Shown one piece after another: positions 11,085 through 22,430 of a DNA stretch of 64,000 nucleotides. Positions within the stretch are counted from its first letter, which is position 1. Each line of letters begins with the position of its first letter. The DNA lies in contig CM056725.1 of NCBI GenBank assembly GCA_029844215.1, forward strand, positions 30,906,485 through 30,970,484, in the 5' to 3' direction. Under the pieces are notes generated by a model. The model made no database searches. It saw only the letters and a program-made list of their open reading frames with translations, and was not told the DNA's origin. The stretch comes from Przewalskia tangutica (Eukaryota > Streptophyta > Magnoliopsida > Solanales > Solanaceae). A program made the position numbers and the translations under genes.

Positions 11085-12013
11085 AATGTTCATCGCCGCA
11101 TCCGCGTTCTAAATTCCAAAATCACAATCCAGAAGTGCCATCGCCATTCCTTTGAGTCTTTATTGATTCCTACCCTGCCCCGTTTATTTGTTGTAAACTA
11201 ATTGTCTAACATTGCACTATTAATATTACACTCAGAATAGTTAAGCCTTAAATCAATAAATTGGAAGTGTAGTTTAAAACAAAAATCTATTTCTAACTTA
11301 TTTATTTTAGGCCTATCAACTGTCATTCATGTCTAAACTTTTGCCTAACAATTTAATTTGCATATCTAATCATGAAATTCATGCCTAGATTCCTCTCAAT
11401 TGCAAAATTAAGTATTTTATGCATCATGTCATACTTATGTTAATCAAGATTAAGTTAGCAAGTAAATATATGCATTTAGTCAATAAATCAATTTTGCATC
11501 ATTTTTTATAAATAAATGCATACCTTTAGACTTTACATGTATTGTTATAGCATTAGCATTATAAATCTTTTATTAAAATGCATCCTTTTATAAACACTTG
11601 CACCATCTTTCTCTTCAAATACTTTCAAAACATCCATTGTTCTCTAACATAATAATTAACCTAGGTTTGGCAGGACAACCGCAAGTTAGCGGATCTTAGA
11701 GGGTGCTTAACCCCTTCCCTCTAGATTAATAAAGAACTCTTACTCAGAATCTCATATAGTTTTGCAGACCATTTAAATGGAGTTAATGTTGACTTTACCT
11801 AGTTGACATTTAGGTGTCCTAATTCACCAAAACTAATTAGGTAGTGACTCCGCGAACCCTTAAGCACCCTTTTAGCACCCTTTTAGCACCCTTTAGCATT
11901 TAAGCTACTTTTAGCACCCTTTAGCAATTTAGCACCTTTTAGCATTTTATTTTTATTTCTAACATTTTTAAGCAGGAGTTTTAGGAATGTCGCGTTCGAA
12001 AAAGGGCGTGACA
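11085..12013 (+). mobile_element. Probable Ogre/TAT-type LTR end
   Basis: The end of this AT-rich stretch has the character of Ogre/TAT LTR termini as I know them: a GGGTGCTTAACCCCTTCCCT block, an AATTAGGTAGTGACTCCGCG block and the terminus GTCGCGTTCGAAAAAGGGCGTGACA. It may be the right half of an older element whose left half is 1018-1659, with solo LTR X inserted between. No coding motif is seen. The assignment rests on these motifs only. Confidence 0.45.
11871..11949. repeat. Microrepeat (TTTTAGCACCC)n
   Basis: Six or seven irregular copies of an 11-12 base unit containing TTTAGCAC or TTTAGCA. Confidence 0.75.
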
Positions 12014-12175
12014 GCATGTATATATATGTATAAGTTAGTTTTCTCGTCTAGAGCTTTCATAATCCTATTCAGCTTAGTCCGTGCTTATTATGTTTATATA
12101 GTGATGGTGTGATTTGGTGTAGCCGACGGGTGAGATCCGGGTGTCCGTCGCGGCCCTTCGATTTGGGTCGTGACA
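12014..12175 (+). mobile_element. Element A, 3' end of its 5' LTR
   Basis: Ends TTTGGGTCGTGACA and is followed after four bases by a tRNA-Met primer site, so it is the end of a 5' LTR of a plus-strand element. Only about 160 bases are visible before the TAT-like end. The body differs from the main family, so A is another subfamily. Confidence 0.65.
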
Positions 12176-12179
12176 AACT

Positions 12180-12191
12180 TAGTATCAGAGC
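12180..12191 (+). other. Primer-binding site of element A
   Basis: TAGTATCAGAGC, one mismatch from the tRNA-iMet complement, directly downstream of the LTR terminus. Confidence 0.8.
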
Positions 12192-12431
12192 ATGTCTTTC
12201 CTAGAGAGTTTATAAGCCGTGTCAAGTAGAGTCTTGTGTATGAGTATGTTGTGCCCCATACGTATACGCAGGAGACTGCCTGGAATTTAGATATGGTTTC
12301 TATTATTTCAACTCATAAATCATGCAGTAGGGCTGAGTTTTAAGAATTCGAGTTTAACTCATTCCTTATACCATTTCAGTATTGCCGATTTCCAAAAAGA
12401 CTTCGGTTAGTTTATACCCGTAGCCAGTAAA
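12192..12431 (+). other. Untranslated leader of element A
   Basis: No gag start is recognisable. At 12237-12264 a GTATG-TTGTGC-CCATAC stem-loop corresponds to the leader stem-loop of the main family. NRPE1-like sequence begins at the right edge, where gag would be expected. Confidence 0.5.
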
Positions 12432-12582
12432 TGAACGATTTCTATCAAGACGGTTGATACGCCAGAAGGGCAGTATTATGTTAAAAAAATTCGAGAATAT
12501 GAGAAGTTGTCTCATGCATATACAGAAGAGATAATGCAAGTTGTGAAACGCCTATCAACATCAGTTATAATGGTTACAAAGG
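12432..12582 (+). pseudogene. NRPE1 (RNA polymerase V largest subunit) fragment, late catalytic part, piece 1
   Basis: NRPE1 is the largest subunit of plant RNA polymerase V, which makes scaffold transcripts for RNA-directed DNA methylation. From about 12450 one frame reads TVDTPEGQYYVKK and on to VVKRLSTSVIMVTKG without a stop. The family has a similar segment just before its conserved ANSMTC-type block near the end of the polymerase core. The frame is cut at the AAAGG target site by element B and continues at 31121 with VLKDRLVLLANS. A stop at 12432-12434 closes the frame upstream. No intron is visible. It lies about 250 bases behind the PBS of element A. Sure of the family, less sure how it got here. 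Confidence 0.8.
12578..12582. other. Target-site duplication AAAGG, left copy (element B)
   Basis: AAAGG stands directly before the B 5'-TGTCACGACC boundary and again at 31116-31120 directly after GGGGTATAACA. This 18.5 kb pairing proves that everything from 12583 to 31115 is one insertion complex. Confidence 0.92.
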
Positions 12583-13129
12583 TGTCACGACCCGAACACG
12601 GGCCCGCGACTGGTGCCTTACCCGGGCACCCAAGTAGACAAACATCAGAGTAATTCAGCGGAACATAAAACAAGACATGAAAAATATTATGAAGTAAGAA
12701 ACAGTTCATTTGAGAAAACTTGCCTTGCGGCATATATATATAACAACTAGAACAGTTACATCCCTTTTTACAACTCGCCACAACGATTACTGCACCTCTA
12801 AGAATGATATGACAACAATGACGGGACGGGGCCCGCCATACCACGAATATAGCACCTACAACGGCGGACTATACCACTGATAAGCCTCGAGAAGCGGAGC
12901 TTCCCAAACGCGAACTATGACCCTATGAGCGAGGATCAACACTGGTGTACCTCTACCGGCATGAAACGCGGCCCAAGGAGAGTCGATAACAGTACCAAGT
13001 ATGTGAAACTGTAAAGTACTTTAAATGAAATCAAAGTATTTAAAACCATTTGCAAATACAATTAGTTCAATTTGCACATAGTGCCATATCACAAACAAGA
13101 GCAATAATAGGTAAACTGTAACAGGTCTT

Positions 13130-13440
13130 TCCTAGGCCGCGAATGATCGAAGCAAGGCCAATCGCCCATAGTATCATTATGCATGCATGCCTAACTCGAC
13201 TCCGACCGCATAGGTCACACATAGACCCGCATCAGGTATTCCTCGCATCGGGGGTAGCCAACCCCGGTACCCTCCTGGACTCCCGCAGTCCGCATAGTCT
13301 CAATAGACCGCATAGTCACACATACCGCATAGGGCATCCCCGTCGGGATAAAACACTGGAATGATCAACCACGAACTCCGACTCGCGTAGTCACGCAGAC
13401 CGCATAGCCGTATAGACCGCATCGGGTGGCAAGCCCTCGG
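13130..13440. repeat. GC-rich minisatellite of B LTR
   Basis: Irregular 20-40 base units built on GACCGCATAG, CGCATCGGG and ACTCCG. The same array is at 19030-19340. The C, E, F, G and H LTRs carry the related GCGGGTA-type version. Confidence 0.7.
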
Positions 13441-14414
13441 TATAACAAGTCGGGGTATGTGATATAATAACATAACGAACTTATCGTTAAACAACATAAG
13501 CACAAGGAGGAACCCTTTACACAAACATCACGGATACTAACACACGTAGCATCCTAACATGTTTACTTATCAAATCAACAAGAAAGTATTACAAGGCTAT
13601 CACAAACCAACACAATCAAGTTATTCACACAAGGTACTTTCTACTTTATGTTAACAATTTCGGGTTTTTATCCCCAAAGTACTTCATACATTAACTCTTT
13701 TTAAAAGATCTGTTTCTTTCAAAAAGTCACACAATACCCGTAGTATAAAAATAGAGTGACTATCCTTTTAAGTAAACCAAAACACTTCCCTTTGTAAATC
13801 AAGTAACAACATTATTTTCCAAACGTTCAAGTTTGCCTAATTCCAAATGCTTAAGTTTCTCATTTTCGAAAGGTTTCGCAGTTCATAGTTTTAATCACCT
13901 AATGATATAATTCTCCTTTAAAACCATTTGAGATACATATGCCTTATATGTGAGTAGGTTATTCTTGTTCATAATCAATCTTATTTAAGCAGCCATGATC
14001 TAGGAAATGTAATATCATTTTGTCTCATCTTAGCTTCTATGCAGATGGAGGTTTCTACTGGTTTTAATAATACTTAATTATTCAATACATTTCCCTTTAT
14101 TAGCGCTGCAGTGGTTTGTTCGATACTTATTCTGATTTCCGAAATCAGTAAAACATTATTCCTTTTAAAAACCAAGTACTCATTACTCACGAATGAGGTT
14201 TCACACTTTTCAACAAAATTCATATTAATAATAATTAAGTCAAGTCTCTTATCTTTTAAGATCAAGTCTCTTAACTTCTAAAATCAGTAAACCATTCTTT
14301 TTATCACTCTTAAGCCGTTATACCTAACTTCCCATAAAGCTAGTATAACTCTTAAGCTTTTAAAACCAAGTATTACTCTTCTTTCAAAAAGGTTTCTTAA
14401 TTCTTTTGAATTAC

Positions 14415-14730
14415 TTCAGATTCTTATTATTCAGGCTTAAGTCAAAAGACATTGCCGTAACACTACACTCAGTTAACACACGTACGTCTACCGTACTATA
14501 TATATATTCTTTAAAATACTTCCAGATTCTTATTATTCAGGCTTAAGTCAAAAGACATTGCCGTACAACTACGTTCAGTTAACACACGTACGTCTACCGT
14601 ACTATATATATATTCTTTTAAAATACTTCCAGATTCTTATTATTCAGGCTTAAGTCAAAAGACATTGCACAACCACGTTCGCTAACACACGCACGTCACC
14701 GCATACTATATATATATTCTTTTAAAATAT
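14415..14730. repeat. Tandem repeat of about 112 bp, three units
   Basis: Units begin TTCTTATTATTCAGGCTTAA and include AGTCAAAAGACATTGCCG, ACACACGTACGTC and TATATATATTC. The partner LTR has the array at 29640-29940 with many small losses. Confidence 0.88.
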
Positions 14731-15545
14731 CATGCTCAAGAGGATAGGAAGAATCACATACCTCGCGACGATTATCGACTATTAGCAAAACGCTCCACGG
14801 CTATAACCCGGCTAGCCTCGTCCACCTTTCAAGTAGTACATGCTACTCGCAGATCAATCAACCTATAAGGGTTATACAAGTCTATCAATGCCTAGACTAC
14901 TCTTGTAGAATATTCTTCTGTTGTGATTCCAGTTCAAGTCTATTCTGTGATATCCTTCTATTACAGTTCAATTCTCTTCTATGAATCTTATATTCATTTA
15001 TACAATTACAGTATGTAATTTCCAATTACAATAGAAGGTCAAGAGTATTTACCTCGATAAGCCCAAAATTATCCAAGTTAAATGTCGGTCCTGAGCAACG
15101 TTTAGCTCCTACTCTGGGCGCTCCAACCCGCTCCAAACAACCCTTAGAAGTTCTACGCAACTTCTACAATATACTTCAACCGGCTATGAAGATTTCCTTA
15201 GGGTTTCGTTTTGAGACAAAAAAAGACATAAGGTAGTATTTCCGGGCTCTACGTATAGAGGTATCTTTGGAATACTACAAGGTATAAGGCTAAGGTATTT
15301 TGGTATAGTAACAATACTTGGAGAGTATTTTCTACCAAGGTGGGGGTGTATTTTTCAAGAACAACTAGGCAAGGGGGGGGGTACCCCTCGGCTTAGCACC
15401 ACTAGGAGGGGGGTGTGTCTCGGCCACACCACAAGGAGGGGGAGGTGACAACTCTCGGCCAAAGGGGCCTCACGAAATGGGGGAGGGACTTTCAAGACTA
15501 AGGAAGTGAGGAGTGGATGAAGAACTCTTCACAATGGGGGGGGGG

Positions 15546-15553
15546 TATTTATA
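15546..15553 (-). promoter_or_regulatory. TATA box of B 3' LTR
   Basis: TATAAATA on the minus strand, next to a run of C on that strand. The partner copy is at 30701-30708. Confidence 0.65.
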
Positions 15554-15961
15554 GGGAAACCAAGGGCCAAGATCATGCCAAGTAGTAGGCAAGTGTAGGG
15601 TCAAGATTTGGACAAGTGTGTGTGGGTCCCACTTGCTCATCTTCCACACAAAATATCTACAAAATATCCTACCAACCCTTGACTCCAAATCGTCCAAGTT
15701 GCCGTCCCACACTCCACCAACTTGAGGGTGACAAGTGTCGCCCTCTCGTTGGTCCAAAACATTTCGTCTCTCGGAAAAATCCGCAAAAATTAAAAATGAC
15801 ATAGCCGGAATTTTCCCTTCGCAAGTTTTGTAAAACGTTTCGTCGAAAAACGATTCTAATCGGGTGTTGTGCACAAAAATATTTTCGTCCATGCCTACTT
15901 AAAGTTCAAACTTTTCTACGTACGTCCTCACGTACATACTCTGGAAATACGGGGTATAACA

Positions 15962-15996
15962 TTCTCCCCTCCTTAGAAACATTCGTCCCGAATGTT
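15962..15996 (-). other. Polypurine tract of B with adjacent hairpin
   Basis: AAGGAGGGGAGAA (15962-15974) abuts the LTR. AACATTCGGGACGAATGTT with 8-base arms lies at 15978-15996. Confidence 0.8.
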
Positions 15997-16149
15997 CCTT
16001 CTAAATCTCAAAACAAACGTGCGCCAGTATAGTCTTCACTACTATACTTACGAGAACAATCCTGCCATACCTGGCCACAGAAACACCTGCGCAAATACTT
16101 ACATCCAAGTCCACGAGGAAACACCTCTAACATCACAAAAGCCCTTACC

Positions 16150-16720
16150 CGAGGTCTAAAATATACTTCCTTCGCACCTTCTCCTTACAAAAGAAATGAT
16201 CACATCTATGCTCGCAATACATGCTCGCTTCTTCCCTTACGCGTCGTACCCTTCTCGTACACTCGAACTCTTTCTCATAACTTACCATATTTCTGTTACT
16301 GATTCAGTTTCCAAATCTCTGGGTTACTATCTCTAACTTGGTCATCATTAACTGGGAACACTCTGGATGGATCTCCGATACTTTCCCGAACATAGAAACA
16401 CGAAAGACCGGACGTACTGCCTCCTAAGTCGAACGACAATGCTAACTATCTGCAACCTGGCCTATTCTTCACATGATCTGAAAGGCCTAAGGTAACTCGG
16501 GCTAAGTTTCCTCTGTTTCCCCAAAACTCGTCACACCCTAGCCACATTCTGCTGAAACCGGTATGAACCAACAATCTGAACCTTGCCAACATCGAACCAA
16601 TCGACCGGCAACTTACACTTCCGCCCCCTAAGGCTTCATAAGGCGACATCCGAAAACTGAAATGGTAGCTATAAAACACTCCCTCAACAGGAGACAACAA
16701 TCCTCACAACTACCCCTGAA
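16150..16720 (-). pseudogene. Integrase C-terminal remnant of element B
   Basis: The minus-strand frame at 16446-16700 contains YHFSFRMSPYEAL followed by a Gly/Ser/Cys stretch and SIGSML. This matches the block near the end of Ty3/gypsy integrase whose usual core is PYEALYGRRC. Farther on (about 16350-16460), with frameshifts, come pieces like the integrase C-terminal GPF/GPY domain. The catalytic D,D-35-E core, reverse transcriptase, RNase H and protease are not found. Gag ends only about 800 bases upstream, so most of pol has been deleted. The remnant is shared with C, F and H. Confidence 0.65.
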
Positions 16721-17484
16721 ATCCAAACAACGCCCGAGGCGAATGCGAGTCTGAGACTCACCTGAGTTCCTAACCCTGCCTGGTAAAACCTCCAGAAAAA
16801 GAAACAGCCGTACCACAGGCTCCATGCGTCATAAGGTGAAGGTAGGCACCCCGTGCAGCCTTACAACCTTCCTGATATATCATCACTGCCAAGCAACAGC
16901 CCCGATCGAAAGACACGATGGTGACCCCATCGCCGACCATCGGTTGAGTCATCCACGAACTCGCACGATGGTTAACTAATCTTGGGCCTAACACCCTCGT
17001 GACACCACCGGAGGACCACCATAACCGACCCCACCATAAAGCAGTCGCGGGTTGACCCGCGGCATGGCCTCAACCCGACCCACTCTCGCGTAAAACACTT
17101 GCTCCCCGATCCGGAACAATCTCACTAATCACGTTACGAAAACCTAGCGGTCTTCTTAGCTCAACTACCCTCTTTCATTCCACACTACTCAGGGACTTAT
17201 CCCACAAACATAGCTCACGTGCACTATGCACTCCGACAAGGGTTAAACGTAAAAATATAAATCTTTTACTCGAGATGGCCTTGCTTCTAAGGTCTCTACG
17301 TATAAAGCTCTAAGGCTCACACTTTTTCTTATCCCCCAATCTTTCCCGGTTAACTAACCATGATTTCTAATCACAATTTACACAATGCTATCGGAATATA
17401 ACACTTTAAGGTATACCTATCTTACATACTAATCTCTAGAGGGTTAAAGATATACCAGATCTCTCGCTTCACTCCCTTAGTCGT
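16721..17484 (-). other. B interior between gag stop and integrase remnant
   Basis: About 760 bases. A block rich in GGTCCCGCC and GGGTCAACCC words with the peptide RLVNHRASSWM is shared with F (SLVDQRTSSWM) and H (SLINQQTN). I do not recognise the frame and it may be conserved only as DNA. Confidence 0.5.
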
Positions 17485-18279
17485 CTAATCAAACTCGCCC
17501 GTAGGGCGCATAGCTAGGGAAAAATGACGAACTACCCACCGATCCTGAAGGCTGAGTCCTCCTACTTGCATCCCTCCTACTAGGACATCCTTTCGACACA
17601 TGGCCCTGACGGCCGCCGGTAAAACGATTACCAACAAAAAGCGACATTCCGGGATGGCGTGCGCCCGCATCGTGAATACCGAGGGAAAATCGAATCGGTG
17701 GCCGGAACCTACGTGCCGTGAGCGGAAGCTCGAGCTCGACCAACTCCGCTTACCCCAACGTCCCGAACCCTTTGGAGGAACATTACGCCTTGCGGAGGCG
17801 CATAATCAATCTGGCCGCTAAAAGGTCCGCCTCGATAGTTACCAAAGGACCTTCATTGCTCGCCTCTTCACGATCTTGGTTAATCTGCCGATCTCTACGT
17901 TTTCGGCCTCTGCGTGAGCACAGACGCAGGCCATGCTCAAGCCTAACTGAAAAATTACTCTTGCACAACCCTCTCTTAGATAGTCATCAAGACTCGCGGT
18001 ACATCGGTATACTCTCTGGTAGCCAAATCCATAGCTCGTAACGGGTCGCCTTTGCAATCTATATTCTCTGTCCCCGGTCGTGGGCGAAGGTTCAAATATC
18101 ATGGCCGCGATGGCATTCTTGCGTGTGCTAGACTCTGCTGGGACTGGCGGCGTTGCCAAACTCCCTGAATGAAGCACCACCCTAGGTGATGATTGGGCCT
18201 GTGCCCTCGTACCCTCTGTGCTCTATTCGCGGCTCTCGCCTTGCCGCTTTGCCTTCAGGCGGGTTTGCTACGGAGGCAT
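17485..18279 (-). pseudogene. gag remnant of element B
   Basis: The start ATG at 18279 gives MPP, the gag N-terminus type seen more clearly in F (MPPRRQT). About 265 codons would lie between this ATG and the stop after GEFD at 17485, shorter than the Y copy, so part of the gag core has been lost. Near the end the frame reads GHVSKGCPSRRD, the second half of a CCHC knuckle; the first cysteine pair is not in frame. Several frameshifts are present. The gag stop is shared with C and H. Confidence 0.7.
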
Positions 18280-18386
18280 AGCGGTAAGGGAAAGAAATCG
18301 TTAGAGGTCCAACTTACAACCTGACTCTAAGGCACGATCTCGAGTGAGAAGAATGGAAACCAATCCTAAATATCCTATAACCTCCT

Positions 18387-18420
18387 GATTATTGGTGTGG
18401 TGCACAACACACCGATAATC
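18387..18420 (-). ncRNA. Leader stem-loop of B with GUGCAC loop
   Basis: On the minus strand: arms GATTATCGGTGTG and CACACCAATAATC (one mismatch) around the loop TTGTGCAC. It lies about 50 bases after the PBS. Confidence 0.6.
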
Positions 18421-18466
18421 AAGACTCTACTAGATACGGTCTGTTGACACTTTCCGAGGATTAACT

Positions 18467-18478
18467 TCTCTGATACCA
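18467..18478 (-). other. Primer-binding site of B
   Basis: Minus strand TGGTATCAGAGA, 11 of 12 bases of the tRNA-iMet complement, four bases from the 5' LTR. Confidence 0.85.
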
Positions 18479-18482
18479 CTTT

Positions 18483-19773
18483 TGTCACGACCCGAACACG
18501 GGTCCGTGACTGGTGCCTTACCCGGGCACCCAAGTAGACAAACATCAGAGTAATTCAGCGGAACATAAAACAAGACATGAAAAATATTATGAAGTAAGAG
18601 CGATTCATTTGAGAAAACTTGCCTTGCGGATATATATATAACAACTAAATGATTACATCCTTTTACAACTCGCCTACAACGGCATTACTGGACCTCTAAG
18701 AATGATATGACAACAATGACGGACGGGGCCCGCCATACCACGAATGTAGCACCTACAACTGACAGGGGACTATACCACGATAAGCCTCGAGAAGCGGGCT
18801 TCCCAAACGCTGAATCGTGACCACATGGCGAGGATCAACACTGGTGTACCTCTACCTGCGGCATGAACGCAGCCCCCCGAAGGAGGTCAGTACAACAGGT
18901 ACCAAGTATGTGAAACTGAAAAGTACTTTAAATGAAATCAAAGTATTTAAAACCATTTGCAAATACAATTAGTTCAATTTGCACATAGTGCCATATCACA
19001 AACAAGAGCAATAATAGGTAAAGCTGTAGTCTTTCCTAGGCCGCGAATGATCGAAGCAAGGCCAATCGCCCATAGTATCATTATGCATGCCTAACCACGA
19101 CTCCGCGATCGCATAGGTCACTCATAGACCCGCTTGAGGTATTCCTAGCATCGGTGTTAGCTAACCCCTGTACTCCTCGACTCCCGATCCGCATAGTCTC
19201 AATAGACCGCATAGTCATACTGACCGCATAGGGCATCCCGCGTCGGATAAAACACCGGAATGATCAACCTGGAACTCCGCTGACCGCATAGTCACGCAGA
19301 CCGCGTAGCCGTATAGACGCATCAAGGGTGGCAAGCCCGGTATAACAAGTCGAGGGTATGTGATATAATAACATAACGAATTATCGTTAAACAACATAAG
19401 CACAACAAGAGGAACCCTTTACACAAACATCACGGATACTAACACCGTAGCATCCTAACATGTTTACTTATCAAATCAACAAGAAAGTATTACAAGACTA
19501 TCACAAACCAACACAATCAAGTTATTCAGACAAGATACTTTCTACTTTATGTTAACAATTTCGGGTTTTTATCCCCAAAGTACTTCATACATTAACTCTT
19601 TTTAAAAGATCCGTTTCTTTTAAAAAGTCACACAATACCCGTAGTATAAAAATAGAGTGACTATCCTTTTAAGTAAACCAAAACACTTCCCTTTGTAAAT
19701 CAAGTAACAACATTATTTTCCAAACGTTCAAGTTTGCCTAATTCCAAATGCTTAAGTTTCTCATTTTCGAAAG
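18483..19773 (-). mobile_element. Element B, 5' LTR, outer part
   Basis: Begins TGTCACGACCCG and matches 12583 onward. It is interrupted at 19773 by element C within CGAAAGGTTTC and resumes at 29102. Rejoined length is about 3.3 kb, in line with the 3' LTR. Confidence 0.9.
19769..19773. other. Target-site duplication GAAAG, left copy (element C)
   Basis: The uninterrupted B 3' LTR reads TTTCGAAAGGTTTCG. Here TTTCGAAAG is followed by the C LTR, and AAAGGTTTC restarts at 29102. The right copy has lost its G, and the C terminus has lost its last two bases. Confidence 0.75.
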
Positions 19774-20169
19774 TGTTATACCAGTATTTCAGTAATATGC
19801 GTGGGGCGTGCGTAGAAAATTTGAGTTTGTGCCTTAAAGTGCTTGGCGAATTTTATTTGTGCATAACACGGTTAGAGTCGTTTTTTCGAAAGCGTTTTCA
19901 CGACTTTCGTAGGGGAATTTCCGCTATGTCATTTCTTATTTTTGCGGATTTTTCCGAGAGGCGAAACATTTTGGACCAACAAGAGGCGACACTTATCACC
20001 TCTCATTGGGACACCTGGCAGTAATGTAGTGGCGAAAGTTGGCCATTGTGGTCAAGGGTTGGTAGGATATTTTTGTGTTAGTTGGCTAGTGTGCACTTGG
20101 CAAGATCTTGGCCCTACACTTGCATAGCACTTGGCTAAATCTTGGCCATTGGTTGGCCTTCACTTGACC

Positions 20170-20177
20170 TATAAATA
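20170..20177 (+). promoter_or_regulatory. TATA box of C 5' LTR
   Basis: TATAAATA in a CTATAAATACCCTCCC context, about 397 bases from the LTR start. U3 is thus short, and the remaining 3 kb would be R-U5 leader. Confidence 0.7.
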
Positions 20178-21198
20178 CCCTCCCTTTGATGAACTTCTTC
20201 ATCCAAAAATCTCTTAAGTCTTGAAAGCTTCTTCCTCCCTTTGTGTAGTGTAGTGGCGAGATCCCTCCTCCCCTTGGCCGAGAGCCCTTCCCCTCACAGT
20301 AGTGTGGTAGTGGGTACCCACTAGCCTAGTTGCTTCGTATAATACCCCTCTCTTGGTAGAAATACTCTCAAAAGTATTGTTATAATGCCCAAATTACCTT
20401 AGCCATATACCTTGTAGTATTCTAAGGTTATACCTATACAAAAGCCAGAAATACTATTATACTTCCCACAGTACAAACCGAAACCCTAGGAAAATCTCCA
20501 TGGTTAGTTGGAGTAGTAGGTAGAAGTTGGTTAGAACTTCTAAGGGTTGTTTGGAGGCGGGTTGGAGCGCACGGGTTGGAGCTAAACGATTGCCCAGGAT
20601 CGACTTTATACTTGGATAATTATGGGCTTATTGAGGTAAATATCTTGTCCTCTATTGTAATTGGAAATTACATATTGTTAGAATATATAGTTGAAGTATA
20701 CTATATATAGAACTGGAACGTAGTTATTAGCGATGTCTTTTGACTTAAGCTGAATAATACTTACGCAATGTCTTGTGACTTAAGCTGAATGTAAAGAAAA
20801 TCTTGTAATTACATAGGGTTGTATTCTGATAGACTTGTGTAGTAGTACCGTGGGTAAATTGCACCGTTAGGTTAGTTGTATAACCCCCTGGTTGGCTTGG
20901 TAGCGGCCTCGATAGAGAGGAGATTCTGTTGTCATGGGGAGGTGCTGAATTTTACGTAGAATGTTCTCTGAAGAGACCTTATGTTAATAAAGCGCCTTGT
21001 GGCCTTATAGGTGGAAGTACTATGCGTGGCGCGATCACTTGGCTTAGGAGTAGCATGGTTTGAGGTACTTGGGCGTTTTGCTATTAGTCGATAATCGTCG
21101 CGAGGTATGTGAACCTCTTCCTATCTCTTCTAGCATGATATGTGTGAACTATGTAATGCGTGAGCGCGTACGTGCTAAGTGTATTTGTTTGGCTTAAA

Positions 21199-21247
21199 CA
21201 TAAAGTGTTATAACGCTTTATGGGAAGTTGGTTATAACGACTTTATG
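21199..21247. ncRNA. Conserved stem-loop in LTR body
   Basis: CATAAAGTGTTATAAC and GTTATAACGACTTTATG pair (16 of 17) around a 16-base loop containing CTTTATGGGAAGTTG. Other copies: 27143-27192, 33448-33497, 43415-43464, 49445-49494, 55618-55667 and 61594-61643. A weaker relative with short GTTATAC/GTATAAC arms around the same loop lies nearby in each LTR. It is within the predicted transcript. Confidence 0.6.
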
Positions 21248-22149
21248 TAGGTAAGAAAATGAGTTGTGGTTTTGAAAGGTAATTGATTTGATTATAAGCG
21301 GCTTGTTATGTGTTAATGAAGAAGTTGAAGTATTTCAAAAGATTTGTGAATCGTTTTGAAAGAAGAAGTAATACTTAGTTTGAAAACTTAAGAGTTATAC
21401 TAGCTTTATGGGAAGTTAGGTATAACGGCTTAAGAATGTTTCTTCGATTTGGAAATCGAATGTGTATCGACAAACCAACTGCGAGCGTTAATAAAAGGAA
21501 ATGATTTGACAGATTAATTATTATTAAAACCAGAAGAAACTTCCATCTGCATAGAAGCTAAGATGAGACAAAATGATATTTCCTAGATCATGTTCTTTGT
21601 AATAAGATTGTTATAAACAAGAATATCCTACTCACATATAAGACTTATGTTTCTCAGATAGTTTTAAGGGGAATTATGTTCTCAAATGAATAAGACTATG
21701 AACTACGAAACCTTTCTAAAATGAGAAACTTGAACATTGGAAATTAGGCAAACTTGATCATTGGAAAAGAATGTTGCTACTTGATTTTACAAAGAGAAGT
21801 AATTGATTTACTTTAAAAGGATAGTCACTCTATTTTATACTACGGGTATTGTGTGACATTGTGAAAGTAACGTATCTTTTAAAGAGTTAATGTATGAAGT
21901 ACTTTGGGGATAAAAAAACCGATTTTGTTAATCATATAGTAGAAGGTACCTTGTGTGAACAACTTGATTGTATTGGTTTGTGATAGCCTTGTAATACTTT
22001 CTTGATTGCGTTGATAAGTAAACGTGTTGGGATGCTACGTGTGTTAGTATCTTGTGATGTTTGTGTGAAGGGGTTTCCCTTGATTGTGCTTATTAACTAT
22101 CAGTCGTTATGATAGTATTGTGGCATTCATCTCTTGAGATGATTAGGGT

Positions 22150-22430
22150 TAAGCCGCCTCCGTCTGCGGGTAGACTCAGCGGTCGATGGACCTATGATTC
22201 GAGAATACCTCACGCAGTCACGGGGCCTATGCGGGCTACGAGAGTTCGAGTTAGTGTACGTCCTTTATGGGCATGCGTCCATGTGGCATGCGGATGCGAA
22301 GTCGGGGCGATGCGGGAGTAGCTACCCTCGATGCGGGAATACCTCATGCGGGCGATGAGATTGGCCTGCGGAGTGCGGAGTTCGAGGTTAGAAGCGCGTA
22401 CGGTAATCTGCGGGCAAGTGGCGGCTTTGA
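22150..22430. repeat. GC-rich minisatellite of C 5' LTR
   Basis: Irregular units with ATACCTCATGCGG, GGCCTATGCGG and GGAGTTCGAGGTTAG. The partner array is at 28080-28350. Confidence 0.7.

Larger units (their letters stand above)
12583..15961 (-). mobile_element. Element B, 3' LTR (3,379 bp)
   Basis: Runs from TGTCACGACCCG to GGGGTATAACA and is followed by the PPT. Landmarks: a GC-rich CCGCATAG minisatellite (13130-13440), a three-unit tandem array (14415-14730), a G-box-like palindrome (15725-15746) and a TATA box (15546-15553). A long open frame on the minus strand at 15470-15892 is repeated in other LTR copies but spans the promoter region; it is not called a gene. Confidence 0.92.

Noticed and set aside
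22150..22430. GC-rich repeats as a possible satellite or centromeric array
   Set aside because: Only short irregular arrays, always at the same position inside an LTR.
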